Source: an uncultured Acetatifactor sp. (lineage in GTDB: Bacteria; Bacillota; Clostridia; Lachnospirales; Lachnospiraceae). From it: 64,000 bases of DNA. The notes beneath the pieces were generated by a model. It made no database searches and was not told the DNA's origin. It was given only the letters and a program-made list of their open reading frames with translations. The stretch covers positions 83,242-147,241 of the forward strand of contig CAJULV010000001.1 in the NCBI GenBank assembly GCA_910587555.1. Reading direction: 5' to 3'. Made by a program: the position numbers and the translations under genes. Shown here piece after piece: positions 1-9,059 of the stretch; positions within the stretch are counted from its first letter, which is position 1, and each line of letters starts with the position of its first letter.

Positions 1-66
1 CCTGTATTTCCCCCTGCAGTTCAGCTTTTACAGCCTGTATTTCCCCCTGCAGTTCGGTTTTGACAG
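1..66. repeat. 33-bp in-frame tandem repeat
   Basis: Two nearly identical 33-bp units (1-33 and 34-66) differ at only a few positions. A third, more diverged unit follows to about 99. Each unit encodes 11 residues of the minus-strand coiled-coil protein, so the array can grow or shrink without breaking the frame. It probably continues left of the window. Confidence 0.8.
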
Positions 67-181
67 ATCGTATTTCGTTTCTCAAGGTTTGCATTTCATT
101 TTTTATCGGCTGTATTTCTGCTTTCAATTTCACATCTAACAACTGTGAGATTGAAAGCAGATCGTCATTTGTCAATGCCAT
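1..181 (-). CDS. Coiled-coil hendecad-repeat protein, N-terminal part
   Basis: This gene runs off the left edge; only its first 60 codons are visible, without a stop. The start is an ATG at 181 (reverse strand) behind a strong AAAGGAGGG site. The protein opens MALTNDDLLSISQLLD and then becomes a run of 11-residue units of the type ELQGEIQAVKA, with hydrophobic residues spaced as in a right- or left-handed coiled coil. A near-consensus promoter lies just upstream. The product is probably a soluble coiled-coil protein. I do not recognise a family, and the function is unknown. The rest of the gene lies outside the window. Confidence 0.75.
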   Translation of the reverse strand, partial: MALTNDDLLSISQLLDVKLKAEIQPIKNEMQTLRNEIRSVKTELQGEIQAVKAELQGEIQ

Positions 182-213
182 AATGAGACACCCTCCTTTC
201 AAAGACTGTATCC

Positions 214-242
214 ATCATACCACAAATGGAAAGCGCTGTCAT
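214..242 (-). promoter_or_regulatory. Sigma-A promoter of the coiled-coil gene
   Basis: On the minus strand a -35 box ATGACA (237-242) and a -10 box TATGAT (214-219) are separated by 17 bp, and TGG precedes the -10 as in an extended -10. The predicted leader is about 25 nt and ends at the GGAGGG site before the ATG at 181. Confidence 0.7.
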
Positions 243-372
243 TGCTTATTTTCAGAATTTCCAAAGTTTCGACAGATTTCGGTTTTCGATTGACCGGTTG
301 CCATGACGGGATGAAAGACAGGATTTATACGGTGAGGGACAGCGTATGGCTGCGGATTCCTGCAAAAAGAGA

Positions 373-401
373 TTGACATATATCGAATGATTTCATACAA
401 T
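373..401 (+). promoter_or_regulatory. Sigma-A promoter of the first ABC exporter operon
   Basis: A perfect TTGACA (373-378) and TACAAT (396-401) are separated by 17 bp. The start codon of the ABC gene is about 80 nt downstream. Apart from this promoter and the divergent one, I see nothing else in the 182-489 space. Confidence 0.8.
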
Positions 402-489
402 AATCATGTTGGAGAAGTCCTTCTTGCGAGGGTTTTTATGTGCGTAGACGAAAAAAGCGGGAGATAAATAAACCAGAGAGGTAACTGAC

Positions 490-2283
490 ATGAGAAAGCT
501 GATGAAGTATCTAAGCGGCTACAGGAAAGAGTCCGTCCTTGCGCCGCTATTTAAGCTGCTGGAAGCCTTTTTCGAGCTGCTGGTGCCGTTGGTGATGGCC
601 AGCATTATCGACAGAGGCATCAATGTGAACGGTACAGGGGGAGCGGATACAGGGCATATCTGGCGGATGGGTTTGTGCCTGCTGGCGCTGGCAGTGGTGG
701 GGCTGGTGTCTTCCATCACGGCACAGTTTTTTGCGGCCAAGGCGGCGGTGGGATTTTCCGCGGGTCTGCGGCAGGCGCTGTTTGACCATATCCAGGGGCT
801 GGATTTTACTAATATTGACAAAGCGGGAACATCCACCATGATTACCCGCATGACCAGTGACGTGAACCAGATCCAGTCCGGCGTGAACCTGGTGCTGCGC
901 CTGTTCCTGCGCTCGCCGATTATCGTATTCGGCGCCATGATCATGGCTTTTACCATTGATGTGAAAAGCGCGCTGGTGTTTGTAGTGGCGATTCCGCTGC
1001 TGGCCGTGGTGGTTTTCGGCATCATGGTGTGGACCATGCCGCTGTACAAGAAGGTACAGGCGAATCTGGACAGGGTGCTGGGGGTCACTAGAGAGAACCT
1101 GACAGGCGTCCGCGTCATTCGTGCTTTCCACCAGGAGGAGGTGGAGGAGGGACGCTTCCGGGGGTTTACCAAGGCGTTGGCGGACAGTCAGATTTTTGTC
1201 GGCAAAATCAGCGCGGTGATGAACCCTGTGACTTATGTGATTGTCAACGGCGCTATCATTGCACTGATTTATATCGGAGCCGTCCAGGTGAACATAGGGA
1301 ATCTGTCCCAGGGTGAAGTGGTGGCAATCATTAATTACATGTCTCAGATTCTGGTGGAACTGGTGAAGCTGGCGAACCTGATTATTACCGTCACCAAGGC
1401 GCTTGCCTGTGCAGACCGTGTGGCGGGAGTGTTTGAGATTCAGAATGGGAATTGGATGTCCGAGGCAGAAACCGGAAGCGCTTCCGACGGGGCTTTGCAG
1501 GCCACGGTACCGTTCCTGCAGTTTGAACATGTGTCACTGACCTATGCGGGGGCCGGAGCAGAGACCCTGCATGACATTGATTTTACGGTAAATAAAGGCG
1601 AGACGATCGGGGTTATCGGAGGTACCGGTTCCGGTAAATCATCCCTGGTAAACCTGATTCCCGGCTTTTATCCTGTAACCGGCGGCAGTCTGCGCCTGGA
1701 GGGCAGGGATATCCGGCAGATCCCGGAGGATGAGCTGAGGAGCCGTGTGGGCATGGTGCCTCAGAAGGCGGTATTGTTCAAGGGAACCATCCGCAGTAAT
1801 CTGCAGTGGGGTAAACCGGATGCCACGGAGGAGGAGATGTGGCAGGCCATTGACACCGCCCAGGCAAGGGAGGTTGTAGAAGGCAAGAAGTCTTCCGGCA
1901 ATCACGGCGGCCTGGACGCGGAAATCGCCCAGAACGGTAAGAATCTGTCGGGAGGCCAGAGACAGCGCCTGACCATTGCCAGGGCACTGGTGCGCAAGCC
2001 GCAGATATTGATTCTGGACGACAGCGCGTCTGCATTGGACTATGCTACAGATGCCCGGCTGAGGACGGCAATCCGTCAGCTGGAGGGCGGTACGACGACC
2101 TTTATCGTATCCCAGAGAGCCTCATCCATCCGCCATGCAGATAAGATTATCGTATTGGACGACGGAGAGATGGCCGGTATCGGAACCCATGACGAATTGC
2201 TGAAAAGCTGTGAGGTATACAGGGAAATTTATTTCTCACAGTATCCTGAGGAACGGCTGAACAGGCGGGAAGCGGTGAGGTAA
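490..2283 (+). CDS. ABC exporter half-transporter, degenerate-site subunit
   Basis: This 597-residue protein has an N-terminal exporter-type membrane domain (about 1-310, six helices) and a C-terminal nucleotide-binding domain. Walker A is GGTGSGKSS at 377-385 and the signature LSGGQ is at 486-490. The Walker B motif ends in DD (510-511), so the catalytic glutamate is replaced by aspartate. The switch histidine is replaced by Gln542. These two changes mark the non-hydrolysing site of a heterodimeric exporter such as BmrCD or TmrAB. The partner subunit follows 55 bp downstream. The start is an ATG behind AGAGG. The substrate (drug, lipid or peptide) cannot be read from the sequence. Confidence 0.93.
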   Translation: MRKLMKYLSGYRKESVLAPLFKLLEAFFELLVPLVMASIIDRGINVNGTGGADTGHIWRMGLCLLALAVVGLVSSITAQFFAAKAAVGFSAGLRQALFDHIQGLDFTNIDKAGTSTMITRMTSDVNQIQSGVNLVLRLFLRSPIIVFGAMIMAFTIDVKSALVFVVAIPLLAVVVFGIMVWTMPLYKKVQANLDRVLGVTRENLTGVRVIRAFHQEEVEEGRFRGFTKALADSQIFVGKISAVMNPVTYVIVNGAIIALIYIGAVQVNIGNLSQGEVVAIINYMSQILVELVKLANLIITVTKALACADRVAGVFEIQNGNWMSEAETGSASDGALQATVPFLQFEHVSLTYAGAGAETLHDIDFTVNKGETIGVIGGTGSGKSSLVNLIPGFYPVTGGSLRLEGRDIRQIPEDELRSRVGMVPQKAVLFKGTIRSNLQWGKPDATEEEMWQAIDTAQAREVVEGKKSSGNHGGLDAEIAQNGKNLSGGQRQRLTIARALVRKPQILILDDSASALDYATDARLRTAIRQLEGGTTTFIVSQRASSIRHADKIIVLDDGEMAGIGTHDELLKSCEVYREIYFSQYPEERLNRREAVR

Positions 2284-2338
2284 AGGGGGATGCTTGATAT
2301 GACACATATTTACCGGACAGGGAAAGGAGAAGCGCAGG

Positions 2339-4114
2339 ATGGCGGCAGATAAGGAATCAAAGAAGGAAAAAGGCAGGCCCGGCCAGATGGCCGCTATGGG
2401 CCGTGTGCTGAATTATATCCGCAGATACTGGCTGATGGTGGGATTTTCCCTGATACTGGCGGCTGTGACGGTGGTTTTGACGCTGTATGTCCCGATTCTC
2501 ACGGGAGATGCGGTGGATTTGCTGCTGGGTGAGGGCGCGGTGGACTTTTCCGCTGTGTTTGGCCTGATGAAAAAGATAGGCATTGCAATGGCGGTGACGG
2601 CCCTGGCACAGTGGGTTATGAATACCTGCAACAACCATATCACCTACCATGTGGTGAAGGACATCAGGGAAGATGCCTTTGAGAAGCTGGAGAAGCTGCC
2701 GCTGAAATATCTGGATGCCCATTCCTACGGTGATATCGTCAGCCGTGTGGTGGCGGATGTGGACACGTTTGCGGATGGGCTGCTTATGGGATTTACCCAG
2801 TTGTTTACAGGTGTGCTGACGATTATTGGTACCTTGATTTTCATGTTGGCCACCAATGTGCCGATTGCGCTTGTGGTGGTGTGTATTACACCGGTGTCTT
2901 TCCTTGTGGCCAGGTTCATTGCCACCCGTACTTATTCCATGTTCAAGCTGCAGTCGGAGATTCGCGGTGAACAGACCTCGCTGATTGAGGAGACAATCGG
3001 AAACCAGAAAGTCGTGAAGGCTTTTTCGCGGGAAGCGGCGGTGAAGAGCCAGTTTGGGGAGATTAACGGCAGATTGCAGGGCTGTTCGCTGAAAGCGATC
3101 TTCTTTTCCTCCATTACCAATCCTGCCACACGCTTTGTCAACAGCCTGGTATATGCGGGTGTGGGTATCTTCGGTGCATTTGTGGCGATTCGGGGCGGCA
3201 TCAGTGTGGGGCGGCTTTCCTGTTTTTTAAGCTATGCAAATCAGTATACAAAGCCTTTTAACGAGATATCCGGGGTGGTGACGGAGCTGCAGAATGCGCT
3301 GGCCTGCGCCGCCAGGATTTTCGAGCTGATAGAGGAGGAGCCACAGGTTCCGGACGCTGACAATGCGAAGGTATTGACAAATGCCCGGGGCAATGTGGCC
3401 CTGGAGAACGTGTATTTCAGCTATGTGCCGGAGCGGAAGCTGATTCAGGATTTCAACCTGACAGTGAAGCCCGGGCAGCGTGTGGCCATAGTGGGTCCTA
3501 CTGGATGCGGAAAGACCACCGTCATCAACCTGTTGATGCGATTCTATGATGTGGACAGCGGGCGGATTTTGGTGGACGGAACGGATATCAGGGACATCAC
3601 AAGAGGGAGCCTGAGAACCGGCTACGGTATGGTATTGCAGGAGACCTGGCTCCGCAGCGGAACCATCCGGGACAATATCCGTATGGGCAAACCGGAGGCC
3701 ACTGAGGAAGAAGTGCTTCAGTCGGCGAAAGCGGCCCATGCGCACAGCTTTATCAAGCGTCTTCCGCAGGGGTATGACACGATGATTACGGAGGATGGGG
3801 GAAGTCTGTCCCAGGGACAGAAGCAGCTGCTGTGTATTGCCAGGGTGATGCTCTGCCTGCCGCCCATGCTGATACTGGACGAGGCGACTTCGTCTATTGA
3901 CACCCGCACGGAAATGCGGATTCAGAATGCTTTTGCGAAGATGATGGAGGGCAGGACCAGCTTTATCGTGGCCCACAGGCTGTCCACCATCCAGGAGGCG
4001 GATATTATCCTGGTGATGAAGGACGGTAATATCATTGAGCAGGGGAACCATGAGTCACTGCTGGCAAAGAAGGGATTTTACTCCACGCTGTATCACTCGC
4101 AGTTTGAAGGGTAG
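2339..4114 (+). CDS. ABC exporter half-transporter, catalytic subunit
   Basis: This is the 591-residue partner of the preceding gene, with a six-helix membrane domain followed by an ATPase domain. Walker A is GPTGCGKTT (386-394) and Walker B is MLILDE with the canonical Glu515. The switch histidine is His546. The signature is LSQGQ (490-494) instead of LSGGQ. The non-canonical signature would face the degenerate Walker site of the partner, leaving one working ATP site per heterodimer. The start is an ATG behind AAAGGAGA. The two genes form one transcription unit. Substrate unknown. Confidence 0.93.
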   Translation: MAADKESKKEKGRPGQMAAMGRVLNYIRRYWLMVGFSLILAAVTVVLTLYVPILTGDAVDLLLGEGAVDFSAVFGLMKKIGIAMAVTALAQWVMNTCNNHITYHVVKDIREDAFEKLEKLPLKYLDAHSYGDIVSRVVADVDTFADGLLMGFTQLFTGVLTIIGTLIFMLATNVPIALVVVCITPVSFLVARFIATRTYSMFKLQSEIRGEQTSLIEETIGNQKVVKAFSREAAVKSQFGEINGRLQGCSLKAIFFSSITNPATRFVNSLVYAGVGIFGAFVAIRGGISVGRLSCFLSYANQYTKPFNEISGVVTELQNALACAARIFELIEEEPQVPDADNAKVLTNARGNVALENVYFSYVPERKLIQDFNLTVKPGQRVAIVGPTGCGKTTVINLLMRFYDVDSGRILVDGTDIRDITRGSLRTGYGMVLQETWLRSGTIRDNIRMGKPEATEEEVLQSAKAAHAHSFIKRLPQGYDTMITEDGGSLSQGQKQLLCIARVMLCLPPMLILDEATSSIDTRTEMRIQNAFAKMMEGRTSFIVAHRLSTIQEADIILVMKDGNIIEQGNHESLLAKKGFYSTLYHSQFEG

Positions 4115-4266
4115 GACCGGGACGCTTATTCCACAGGAAAAATCCGCTCTGTTGCTTAAGAATTGTCCCATAAATGCCGATATAGATTGTAACATGGTGA
4201 TAAAAATGAACGTTTATGGTGCCGCCGGGCGTGTGCGGGCCTGGACGGGAGAGGGGCGTAGGGAAT

Positions 4267-5202
4267 ATGAAAGTACAGAATAATATAACGGTTTTCAGCG
4301 GTGACACACGGAACAATGCGCAGGCCGAGTGGGTGAAAAAGGAAGGAACGGACAGCAGCGATAAGAAAAGCAAGACTATATACGCCGGGAATTTTCTGAA
4401 GGAATTTCCTTTGAGGGAGAAAATACAGCAGAAGAAAGCCGAGGTACAGCAGCGTGCCCTGAAGATTGTACAGGATGCCTGGGACGGGGATCGCCAGCTG
4501 GATGATGAGATTAAAATGCGGGAAGAGCAATCTAAGGCACTTCGTCAGGATAATCAGGAAGCGCTTGACAATCTGAAGGATGTCAACCAGAGGATGGAGG
4601 AGCTTCGGGAAGCATTCGGCGTGAGTCCGGACAGTGAGGAACAGCAGGAACTGGAGCGTATGATGCAGAGCCAGGGTTCGCCTGTAGCAGGGAGGGTATT
4701 CGCGGAAGACCTTACGGAATACCAGAAGCGTGCGCTGGCCCTGAATGAAGAGGGTGCCAGGTACAGGAAGCAGATTGCGGTCAATAACGGGCAAATATTG
4801 AAGAACAGTGATGAGACCCGGGCTATTCGGCGGGAGCGTGTCAAAAGCCACACCATGGTGGACGCCCAGATACAGGCCGAGGACGTGATGGAATCCCTTA
4901 CAGACCAGGTGGTAGGCCTGGTGACGGAGGAGGCAAAGGAGCACCTGGACGAGGAGCAGGAGAAGCGGGAAGAACAGGCCGAGAAGATTGAGGAAAAGAA
5001 GGAAGAGCAGGAGGAAATCCAGGAGAAACGGAACGAAAGAGAGGAAGAACTGGAAGAACTCATCAAGGATATGCCGGTGGAGGACATGACGAATTTGCAG
5101 CAGACCATTGATGAGGTCAAACAGCAGATACAGAAGGTTCTGGCGGAGGCCAATCTGGCAGTGGAGGATGTGAAGGGTGCCAAGGTGGATTCGTTTGTGT
5201 AA
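4267..5202 (+). CDS. Hypothetical soluble coiled-coil protein
   Basis: This 311-residue, strongly charged protein (E, K, Q and R rich) has long heptad stretches at about 45-110 and 205-310. The segment from about 220 to 275 is almost uninterrupted Glu/Lys/Arg, as in a single long helix. There is no signal peptide and no membrane segment. I chose the ATG at 4267 (MKVQNNITVF) because a purine-rich GAGAGGGG site lies 9-18 nt before it. A longer reading from 4216 has no such site. The gene ends at a strong terminator. I do not recognise the family; the structure suggests a scaffold or filament-like role, which is inference. Confidence 0.8.
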   Translation: MKVQNNITVFSGDTRNNAQAEWVKKEGTDSSDKKSKTIYAGNFLKEFPLREKIQQKKAEVQQRALKIVQDAWDGDRQLDDEIKMREEQSKALRQDNQEALDNLKDVNQRMEELREAFGVSPDSEEQQELERMMQSQGSPVAGRVFAEDLTEYQKRALALNEEGARYRKQIAVNNGQILKNSDETRAIRRERVKSHTMVDAQIQAEDVMESLTDQVVGLVTEEAKEHLDEEQEKREEQAEKIEEKKEEQEEIQEKRNEREEELEELIKDMPVEDMTNLQQTIDEVKQQIQKVLAEANLAVEDVKGAKVDSFV

Positions 5203-5310
5203 ATGCGGATTCACATGTACAAGGACGGAACCGGCAGATTCCCTCCGGAGCCGAGGAGGATGCGCCGGGAGATGACGGACGGAAATGTAATTTCAGTGAG
5301 TGATAAAAGG

Positions 5311-5337
5311 GGCTGTCGCATGCGACGGCCTTTTTTT
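5311..5337 (+). terminator. Rho-independent terminator
   Basis: A near-perfect GC-rich palindrome (GGCTGTCGCA / TGCGACGGCC, one G-T pair) is followed by seven T residues. It closes the coiled-coil gene. Confidence 0.9.
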
Positions 5338-5410
5338 CACGGATCATATCCGGCATTGTTATGGCGAAAACATTGCGGGACAGGCTGCCATCTGCCGGGC
5401 TTTTGTATAT

Positions 5411-5446
5411 AAAAAAACGGAAACCCTGTTTTCAGAAGCTTCCGTT
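5411..5446 (-). terminator. Terminator of the tRNA-Gly unit
   Basis: Read on the minus strand, AACGGAA and TTTCCGTT form a stem with a loop of about 20 nt, followed by a run of T. It lies 9 nt beyond the 3' end of tRNA-Gly. Confidence 0.75.
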
Positions 5447-5454
5447 ACATAAAG

Positions 5455-5527
5455 AGCGATAGACGGGACTCGAACCCGCGATTTCCACCTTGGCAAGGTG
5501 GCGCTCTACCAACTGAGCCACTATCGC
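5455..5527 (-). tRNA. tRNA-Gly (GCC)
   Basis: A 73-nt cloverleaf: acceptor stem GCGATAG/CTATCGC, D arm GCTC...GAGC, anticodon stem CCACC/GGTGG with loop TTGCCAA (anticodon GCC), and T loop TTCGAGT. The discriminator base is U, as usual for glycine. CCA is not encoded. It stands alone with its own promoter and terminator. Confidence 0.96.
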
Positions 5528-5556
5528 ATCTGTCCTTTCTCTCAAGGACAAGATTT

Positions 5557-5585
5557 ATTCTACTATAGGATGGCAGAATTGTCAA
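5557..5585 (-). promoter_or_regulatory. Promoter of tRNA-Gly
   Basis: On the minus strand TTGACA (5580-5585) and TAGAAT (5557-5562) are 17 bp apart, about 30 nt upstream of the mature tRNA 5' end. Confidence 0.8.
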
Positions 5586-5624
5586 CTACTTTTTATGCTT
5601 TTTTATAAAAATCGGTAGCTGCTT

Positions 5625-5656
5625 GTAACAGTTCAGACAGGGGGCTGAACTGTTAC
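5625..5656. repeat. Dispersed palindromic repeat, copy A (short form)
   Basis: A perfect 12-bp inverted repeat (GTAACAGTTCAG / CTGAACTGTTAC) surrounds an 8-nt loop. The same outer arms recur at 9554 and 22128, where a 31-bp core is inserted between them. It lies at the 3' end of the acyltransferase gene and could act as a transcript-end hairpin. Confidence 0.75.
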
Positions 5657-5746
5657 GCCTGCTTCACCGGAGCGCAACGCAGCCCGCTACGTCTCTCTCG
5701 TTCGGGTTCTAACCCAAAGGGTGACATAAATCTGCCAAAGCAATTA

Positions 5747-6823
5747 TCAAACACGCTCCAGGCATCCCCGCAGCCATCCGCAAAACCGTTTCTCCAGAAG
5801 CTCCCAGCTGAGAAATGCCAGGGAGACGCTGACTGCAACCGCAGCCGCCGTGCCAACCAGTGCGTTGAGGCTGAAGGAGGAGAAGTCAAAAACCGCCCGG
5901 TCCAGCAGCATCACCGGATAATAATGCATCAGGTAGAGGGAGAAGCTGATATCGCCCAGGCGGACAAGGGCCAGGGGAAGCCTTTTTATATGCAGGCCGG
6001 CCAGGAAGCATCCCATTACGATAATGAGGGCAGGAAGCCCCCAAAGGACGGGTCTGCGGAACCCCAGGATGTTGACGGTGGGCTTGGAAGCAATGAGCCA
6101 CAGGAAACAGAGCAGGACAACGGACAGGCTGAGTGCCGGCCCTGCTTTTGAAAACAGCCCGCCAGTCCCGGTTCCGGGTGCGGTCTCCGGACGGGAAGGG
6201 CAGTTCTGTGTATACAATCGGTACAAGCCCCGGGCACCGTAATAAGCCGTAATGCCGAAGAGGAATTCCAGCATGACAGGATTTCCGTAAAAGGCAAGAA
6301 AGGCGGACGGGGAGGGCAGCAGCGCGGCTGCGGCTGTAATCCCTGTCAGGAACAGTCCGCAGAGCAGCCCCCGGAACCTGTGGCTGATGCGCATGGAAAT
6401 GAAAAACAAAATATAGAAGAAAATTTCACAATTTACCGTCCAACCGATACGCATGAGCGGCTGCAGCACTCCGCCGCCGATGTCGAACGGAATGAAGAGA
6501 AGGCTTTTCACGAGAAAGGAGACTTCCGCCCGGCTCTGCTCAAACATGCCGGGAAACAGCAGCAGAAGCAGGAAGGTACCCACGGTCATAAGATAATACG
6601 GCGGCAGGATACGGATAAGCCTCTTTCGCAGAAAGTATGCGGTGTCCTTGTGGGTGGAGAACATTATCATGAAGCCGCTGATGCAGAAGAAGATATCCAC
6701 ACCGAAAGCGCCGCAGTTCAGAAAGCGTACATGTTCCAGTACAATAAACAGGGCCGTGATGCCTCTCAGGGCCTGTATGCTGTCAAAATGCATCTGATGA
6801 AAATCCTGCTGATGTCCGTCCAT
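5747..6823 (-). CDS. Membrane acyltransferase (Acyl_transf_3 family)
   Basis: This 358-residue polytopic protein belongs to the OafA/YrhL acyltransferase-3 family, which transfers acetyl or other acyl groups to sugars or cell-surface polymers. The family hallmarks are visible near the N terminus: SIQALRGITALFIVLEHV with the conserved histidine, then GVDIFFCISGFMI and a following KRLIRILPPYYL segment. About ten hydrophobic helices follow. I chose the ATG at 6823 (MDGHQQDF) because a GAGG site lies 7 nt upstream; a longer reading to 6970 lacks one. It is monocistronic, with a dispersed repeat just after its stop. The acceptor is unknown. Confidence 0.88.
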   Translation of the reverse strand: MDGHQQDFHQMHFDSIQALRGITALFIVLEHVRFLNCGAFGVDIFFCISGFMIMFSTHKDTAYFLRKRLIRILPPYYLMTVGTFLLLLLFPGMFEQSRAEVSFLVKSLLFIPFDIGGGVLQPLMRIGWTVNCEIFFYILFFISMRISHRFRGLLCGLFLTGITAAAALLPSPSAFLAFYGNPVMLEFLFGITAYYGARGLYRLYTQNCPSRPETAPGTGTGGLFSKAGPALSLSVVLLCFLWLIASKPTVNILGFRRPVLWGLPALIIVMGCFLAGLHIKRLPLALVRLGDISFSLYLMHYYPVMLLDRAVFDFSSFSLNALVGTAAAVAVSVSLAFLSWELLEKRFCGWLRGCLERV

Positions 6824-6956
6824 AAAATACCTCGTTTCTATACAGGCTGTTTTCCGGAAGGCTGCAGTCCGTTCTGAATCCGTTCTGTGCCTTTTGGCCA
6901 TACGACTGGCAATATCAGGCCGCCAGCGGAGGAGAAAACAAGCACTTACGGGACTC

Positions 6957-6965
6957 ATTATAGCA
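6957..6965 (-). promoter_or_regulatory. Extended -10 promoter of the acyltransferase
   Basis: On the minus strand the sequence reads TGCTATAAT, an extended -10 with no good -35 box. It lies about 135 nt before the acyltransferase start. Confidence 0.5.
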
Positions 6966-7034
6966 TACAACCGCCGCTGCCGCCATGCTGCGGGAAGAAA
7001 ATTAAAAGAATCTTTATTTTCTGAAAATTTTTTG

Positions 7035-7063
7035 TTGCGATAAATGAAATTACATAATAAAAT
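7035..7063 (+). promoter_or_regulatory. Candidate promoter of the beta-CASP ribonuclease gene
   Basis: TTGCGA (7035-7040) and TAAAAT (7058-7063) are 17 bp apart in an AT-rich block. The gene starts about 135 nt downstream. Confidence 0.55.
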
Positions 7064-7199
7064 AGAAATAGGAAAATGAGTGAAACTATTTGCCGGAGTA
7101 AATGTAACAGGCTATCTGGCAAGCCGGGGAACCCGAGGCAGGGGGAAGCCGGAAATGTACCCGCGATACATGGAGAACGGAACAAGAGGAGGAGAAGGT

Positions 7200-8801
7200 A
7201 TGAAACTGATTTTTGTAGGCGCGGCTCATGAAGTGACGGGAAGCTGTCACTATATTGAGGTTGGGGGGAAGCACATCCTGGTGGACTGCGGTATGGAGCA
7301 GGGAGTGAATGTCTTTGAAAATGTGCCGCTTCCGGTGGATGAGTCGCTGATTGACTATGTGCTGCTGACACATGCCCATATTGACCACACCGGCCTGCTG
7401 CCGCTAATCTACGCGAAGGGCTTCCGGGGGCAGGTGTTCGCCACGGACGCCACGGCGGATCTGTGCAGCATCATGCTCCGTGACTGTGCACACATTCAGA
7501 TGATGGAGGCGGAGTGGAAGAACCGCAAGGCCAAGAGAAGCGAGACCGTTGCACCCATGGAGCCCCTCTATACCATGGAGGATGCGGAAGGGGTTATCCG
7601 CAGGCTGGTATCTTGTCATTATAATCAGAAAGTGGAGATTTGCGACGAGATGACAATCCGCTTTTCCGATATCGGCCATCTTCTCGGCTCGTCCAGTATC
7701 GAGGTGTGGCTGCGGGAGGACGGGCATACGAAGAAGGTAGTGTTCTCCGGAGATATCGGCAATAAAAACGATCCCCTGCTGCGCAACCCTGCATGTACCA
7801 AGGCAGCGGATTATGTAGTCATGGAATCCACCTACGGCGACCGGCTGCACACTGTGGAGAAGCCGGATTATGTCCATGAACTGGCGGATATCCTGAAGGA
7901 GACTTTTGACAGAGGCGGAAATGTGGTCATCCCTTCCTTTGCGGTGGGGCGTACCCAGGAGCTGCTGTATTTCCTGCGGAAAATCAAGGTAAACAGACTT
8001 GTGCAGGGGCATGAAGATTTCCCTGTATACGTGGACAGCCCGCTGGCGGTGGAGGCCACGGAAATCTTCCAGGAGAACCGCATGGAGTGCTTTGCGGGGG
8101 AGGCCCTGGACATGGTGAGGGAGGGTATCAATCCGCTGTCCTTCCCGGGATTAAAGCTTGCCATCACCAGCGACGAATCCAGGGAGATCAATTTCAACGA
8201 GACGCCCAAGGTAATCATCTCAGCGTCTGGCATGTGTGAAGCCGGGCGTATCAGGCATCACCTGAAACATAATCTGTGGAGACCCGAGTGTTCCATACTT
8301 TTTGTGGGATACCAGGCAGTGGGAACCCTGGGACGCCTGCTTGTGGACGGCATAGACGAGGTGAAGCTTTTCGGAGAACCCATTCAGGTCAGGGCTGAGA
8401 TTAAGAAGCTGGCGGGCATGAGCGGCCATGCGGACAAGAACGGACTCATCGAATGGGTCTGCGGATTTGAGGAGAAGCCCAAGAAGATTTTCATCGTACA
8501 CGGCGAGGATACGGTGTGTACCAGCTTTGCGGAGTGTCTGAAGCTGGAATACGGACAGCGCACATATGCTCCTTACAGCGGCACTGTCTTTGACCTGCTT
8601 TCCGGCAAGCTTGAATACGAGGCAGAGCCTGTGCCGGTAAAGAAGAAGGCCAGAACCGTGGTATCCAATATCTATGCGAAGCTGCTGGCTGCCGCACAGA
8701 GGCTGCTTAACATGGTGAAGGGGATAGACGGTATGCCGAATAAAGATATGCAAAAATTCGCCGACCAGATTAATTCGCTCTGCGACAAATGGGAAATGTA
8801 G
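7200..8801 (+). CDS. Beta-CASP metallo-beta-lactamase ribonuclease
   Basis: This 533-residue protein is a metallo-beta-lactamase-fold RNA nuclease of the YSH1/CPSF-73-like group. The zinc motif HAHIDH is at 58-63, followed by SGDIGNKNDPLL. The beta-CASP insert includes VIPSFAVGRTQELLYFL and VDSPLAVEATEIF. The C-terminal motifs are ISASGMCEAGRIRHH and MSGHADKNGL. It is expected to cut or trim RNA in the cytoplasm. The ATG at 7200 sits behind GAGGAGAAGG; the upstream extension to 7080 lacks this. Length fits the family. It is distinct from RNase J because it lacks that family's C-terminal arrangement. Target RNA unknown. Confidence 0.9.
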   Translation: MKLIFVGAAHEVTGSCHYIEVGGKHILVDCGMEQGVNVFENVPLPVDESLIDYVLLTHAHIDHTGLLPLIYAKGFRGQVFATDATADLCSIMLRDCAHIQMMEAEWKNRKAKRSETVAPMEPLYTMEDAEGVIRRLVSCHYNQKVEICDEMTIRFSDIGHLLGSSSIEVWLREDGHTKKVVFSGDIGNKNDPLLRNPACTKAADYVVMESTYGDRLHTVEKPDYVHELADILKETFDRGGNVVIPSFAVGRTQELLYFLRKIKVNRLVQGHEDFPVYVDSPLAVEATEIFQENRMECFAGEALDMVREGINPLSFPGLKLAITSDESREINFNETPKVIISASGMCEAGRIRHHLKHNLWRPECSILFVGYQAVGTLGRLLVDGIDEVKLFGEPIQVRAEIKKLAGMSGHADKNGLIEWVCGFEEKPKKIFIVHGEDTVCTSFAECLKLEYGQRTYAPYSGTVFDLLSGKLEYEAEPVPVKKKARTVVSNIYAKLLAAAQRLLNMVKGIDGMPNKDMQKFADQINSLCDKWEM

Positions 8802-8843
8802 CAGAAGGCTTAGTTGACTGTGTTTTTTAGAAAGTAGGAAGCT

Positions 8844-8905
8844 GCCGCCGGTCCGGCGGGTGTATCGCAGGTGTGGTGCATAGCCGGTCCGGCGGCGGTT
8901 TTATT
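8844..8905 (+). terminator. Probable terminator after the ribonuclease gene
   Basis: Two 13-nt GC-rich arms (GCCGCCGGTCCGG at 8844 and its near-complement at 8884) are followed by GGTTTTATT. The loop is long (27 nt), so efficiency is uncertain. A second perfect 10-bp hairpin (GAAGAACCGC / GCGGTTCTTC, 8938-8964) without a T run lies in the leader of the next gene. Confidence 0.55.
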
Positions 8906-9059
8906 GCCGAAGGGAGAGGCATCCGTCCCGGGCGGGAGAAGAACCGCAAGGGAAGCGGTTCTTCACACGGATTGTCTGTGCTGCTGCAGGCGGCATGGCA
9001 GGAAGTATGAAAGTAAACTTGATGGGTATGCGCGCCGAAGCGCACACGGAGGTGTAAAG

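Noticed and set aside
60..293. Plus-strand 77-codon frame
   Set aside because: The real coding frame is on the minus strand in 1-181, with a good ribosome site and promoter. The plus-strand frame crosses the promoter.
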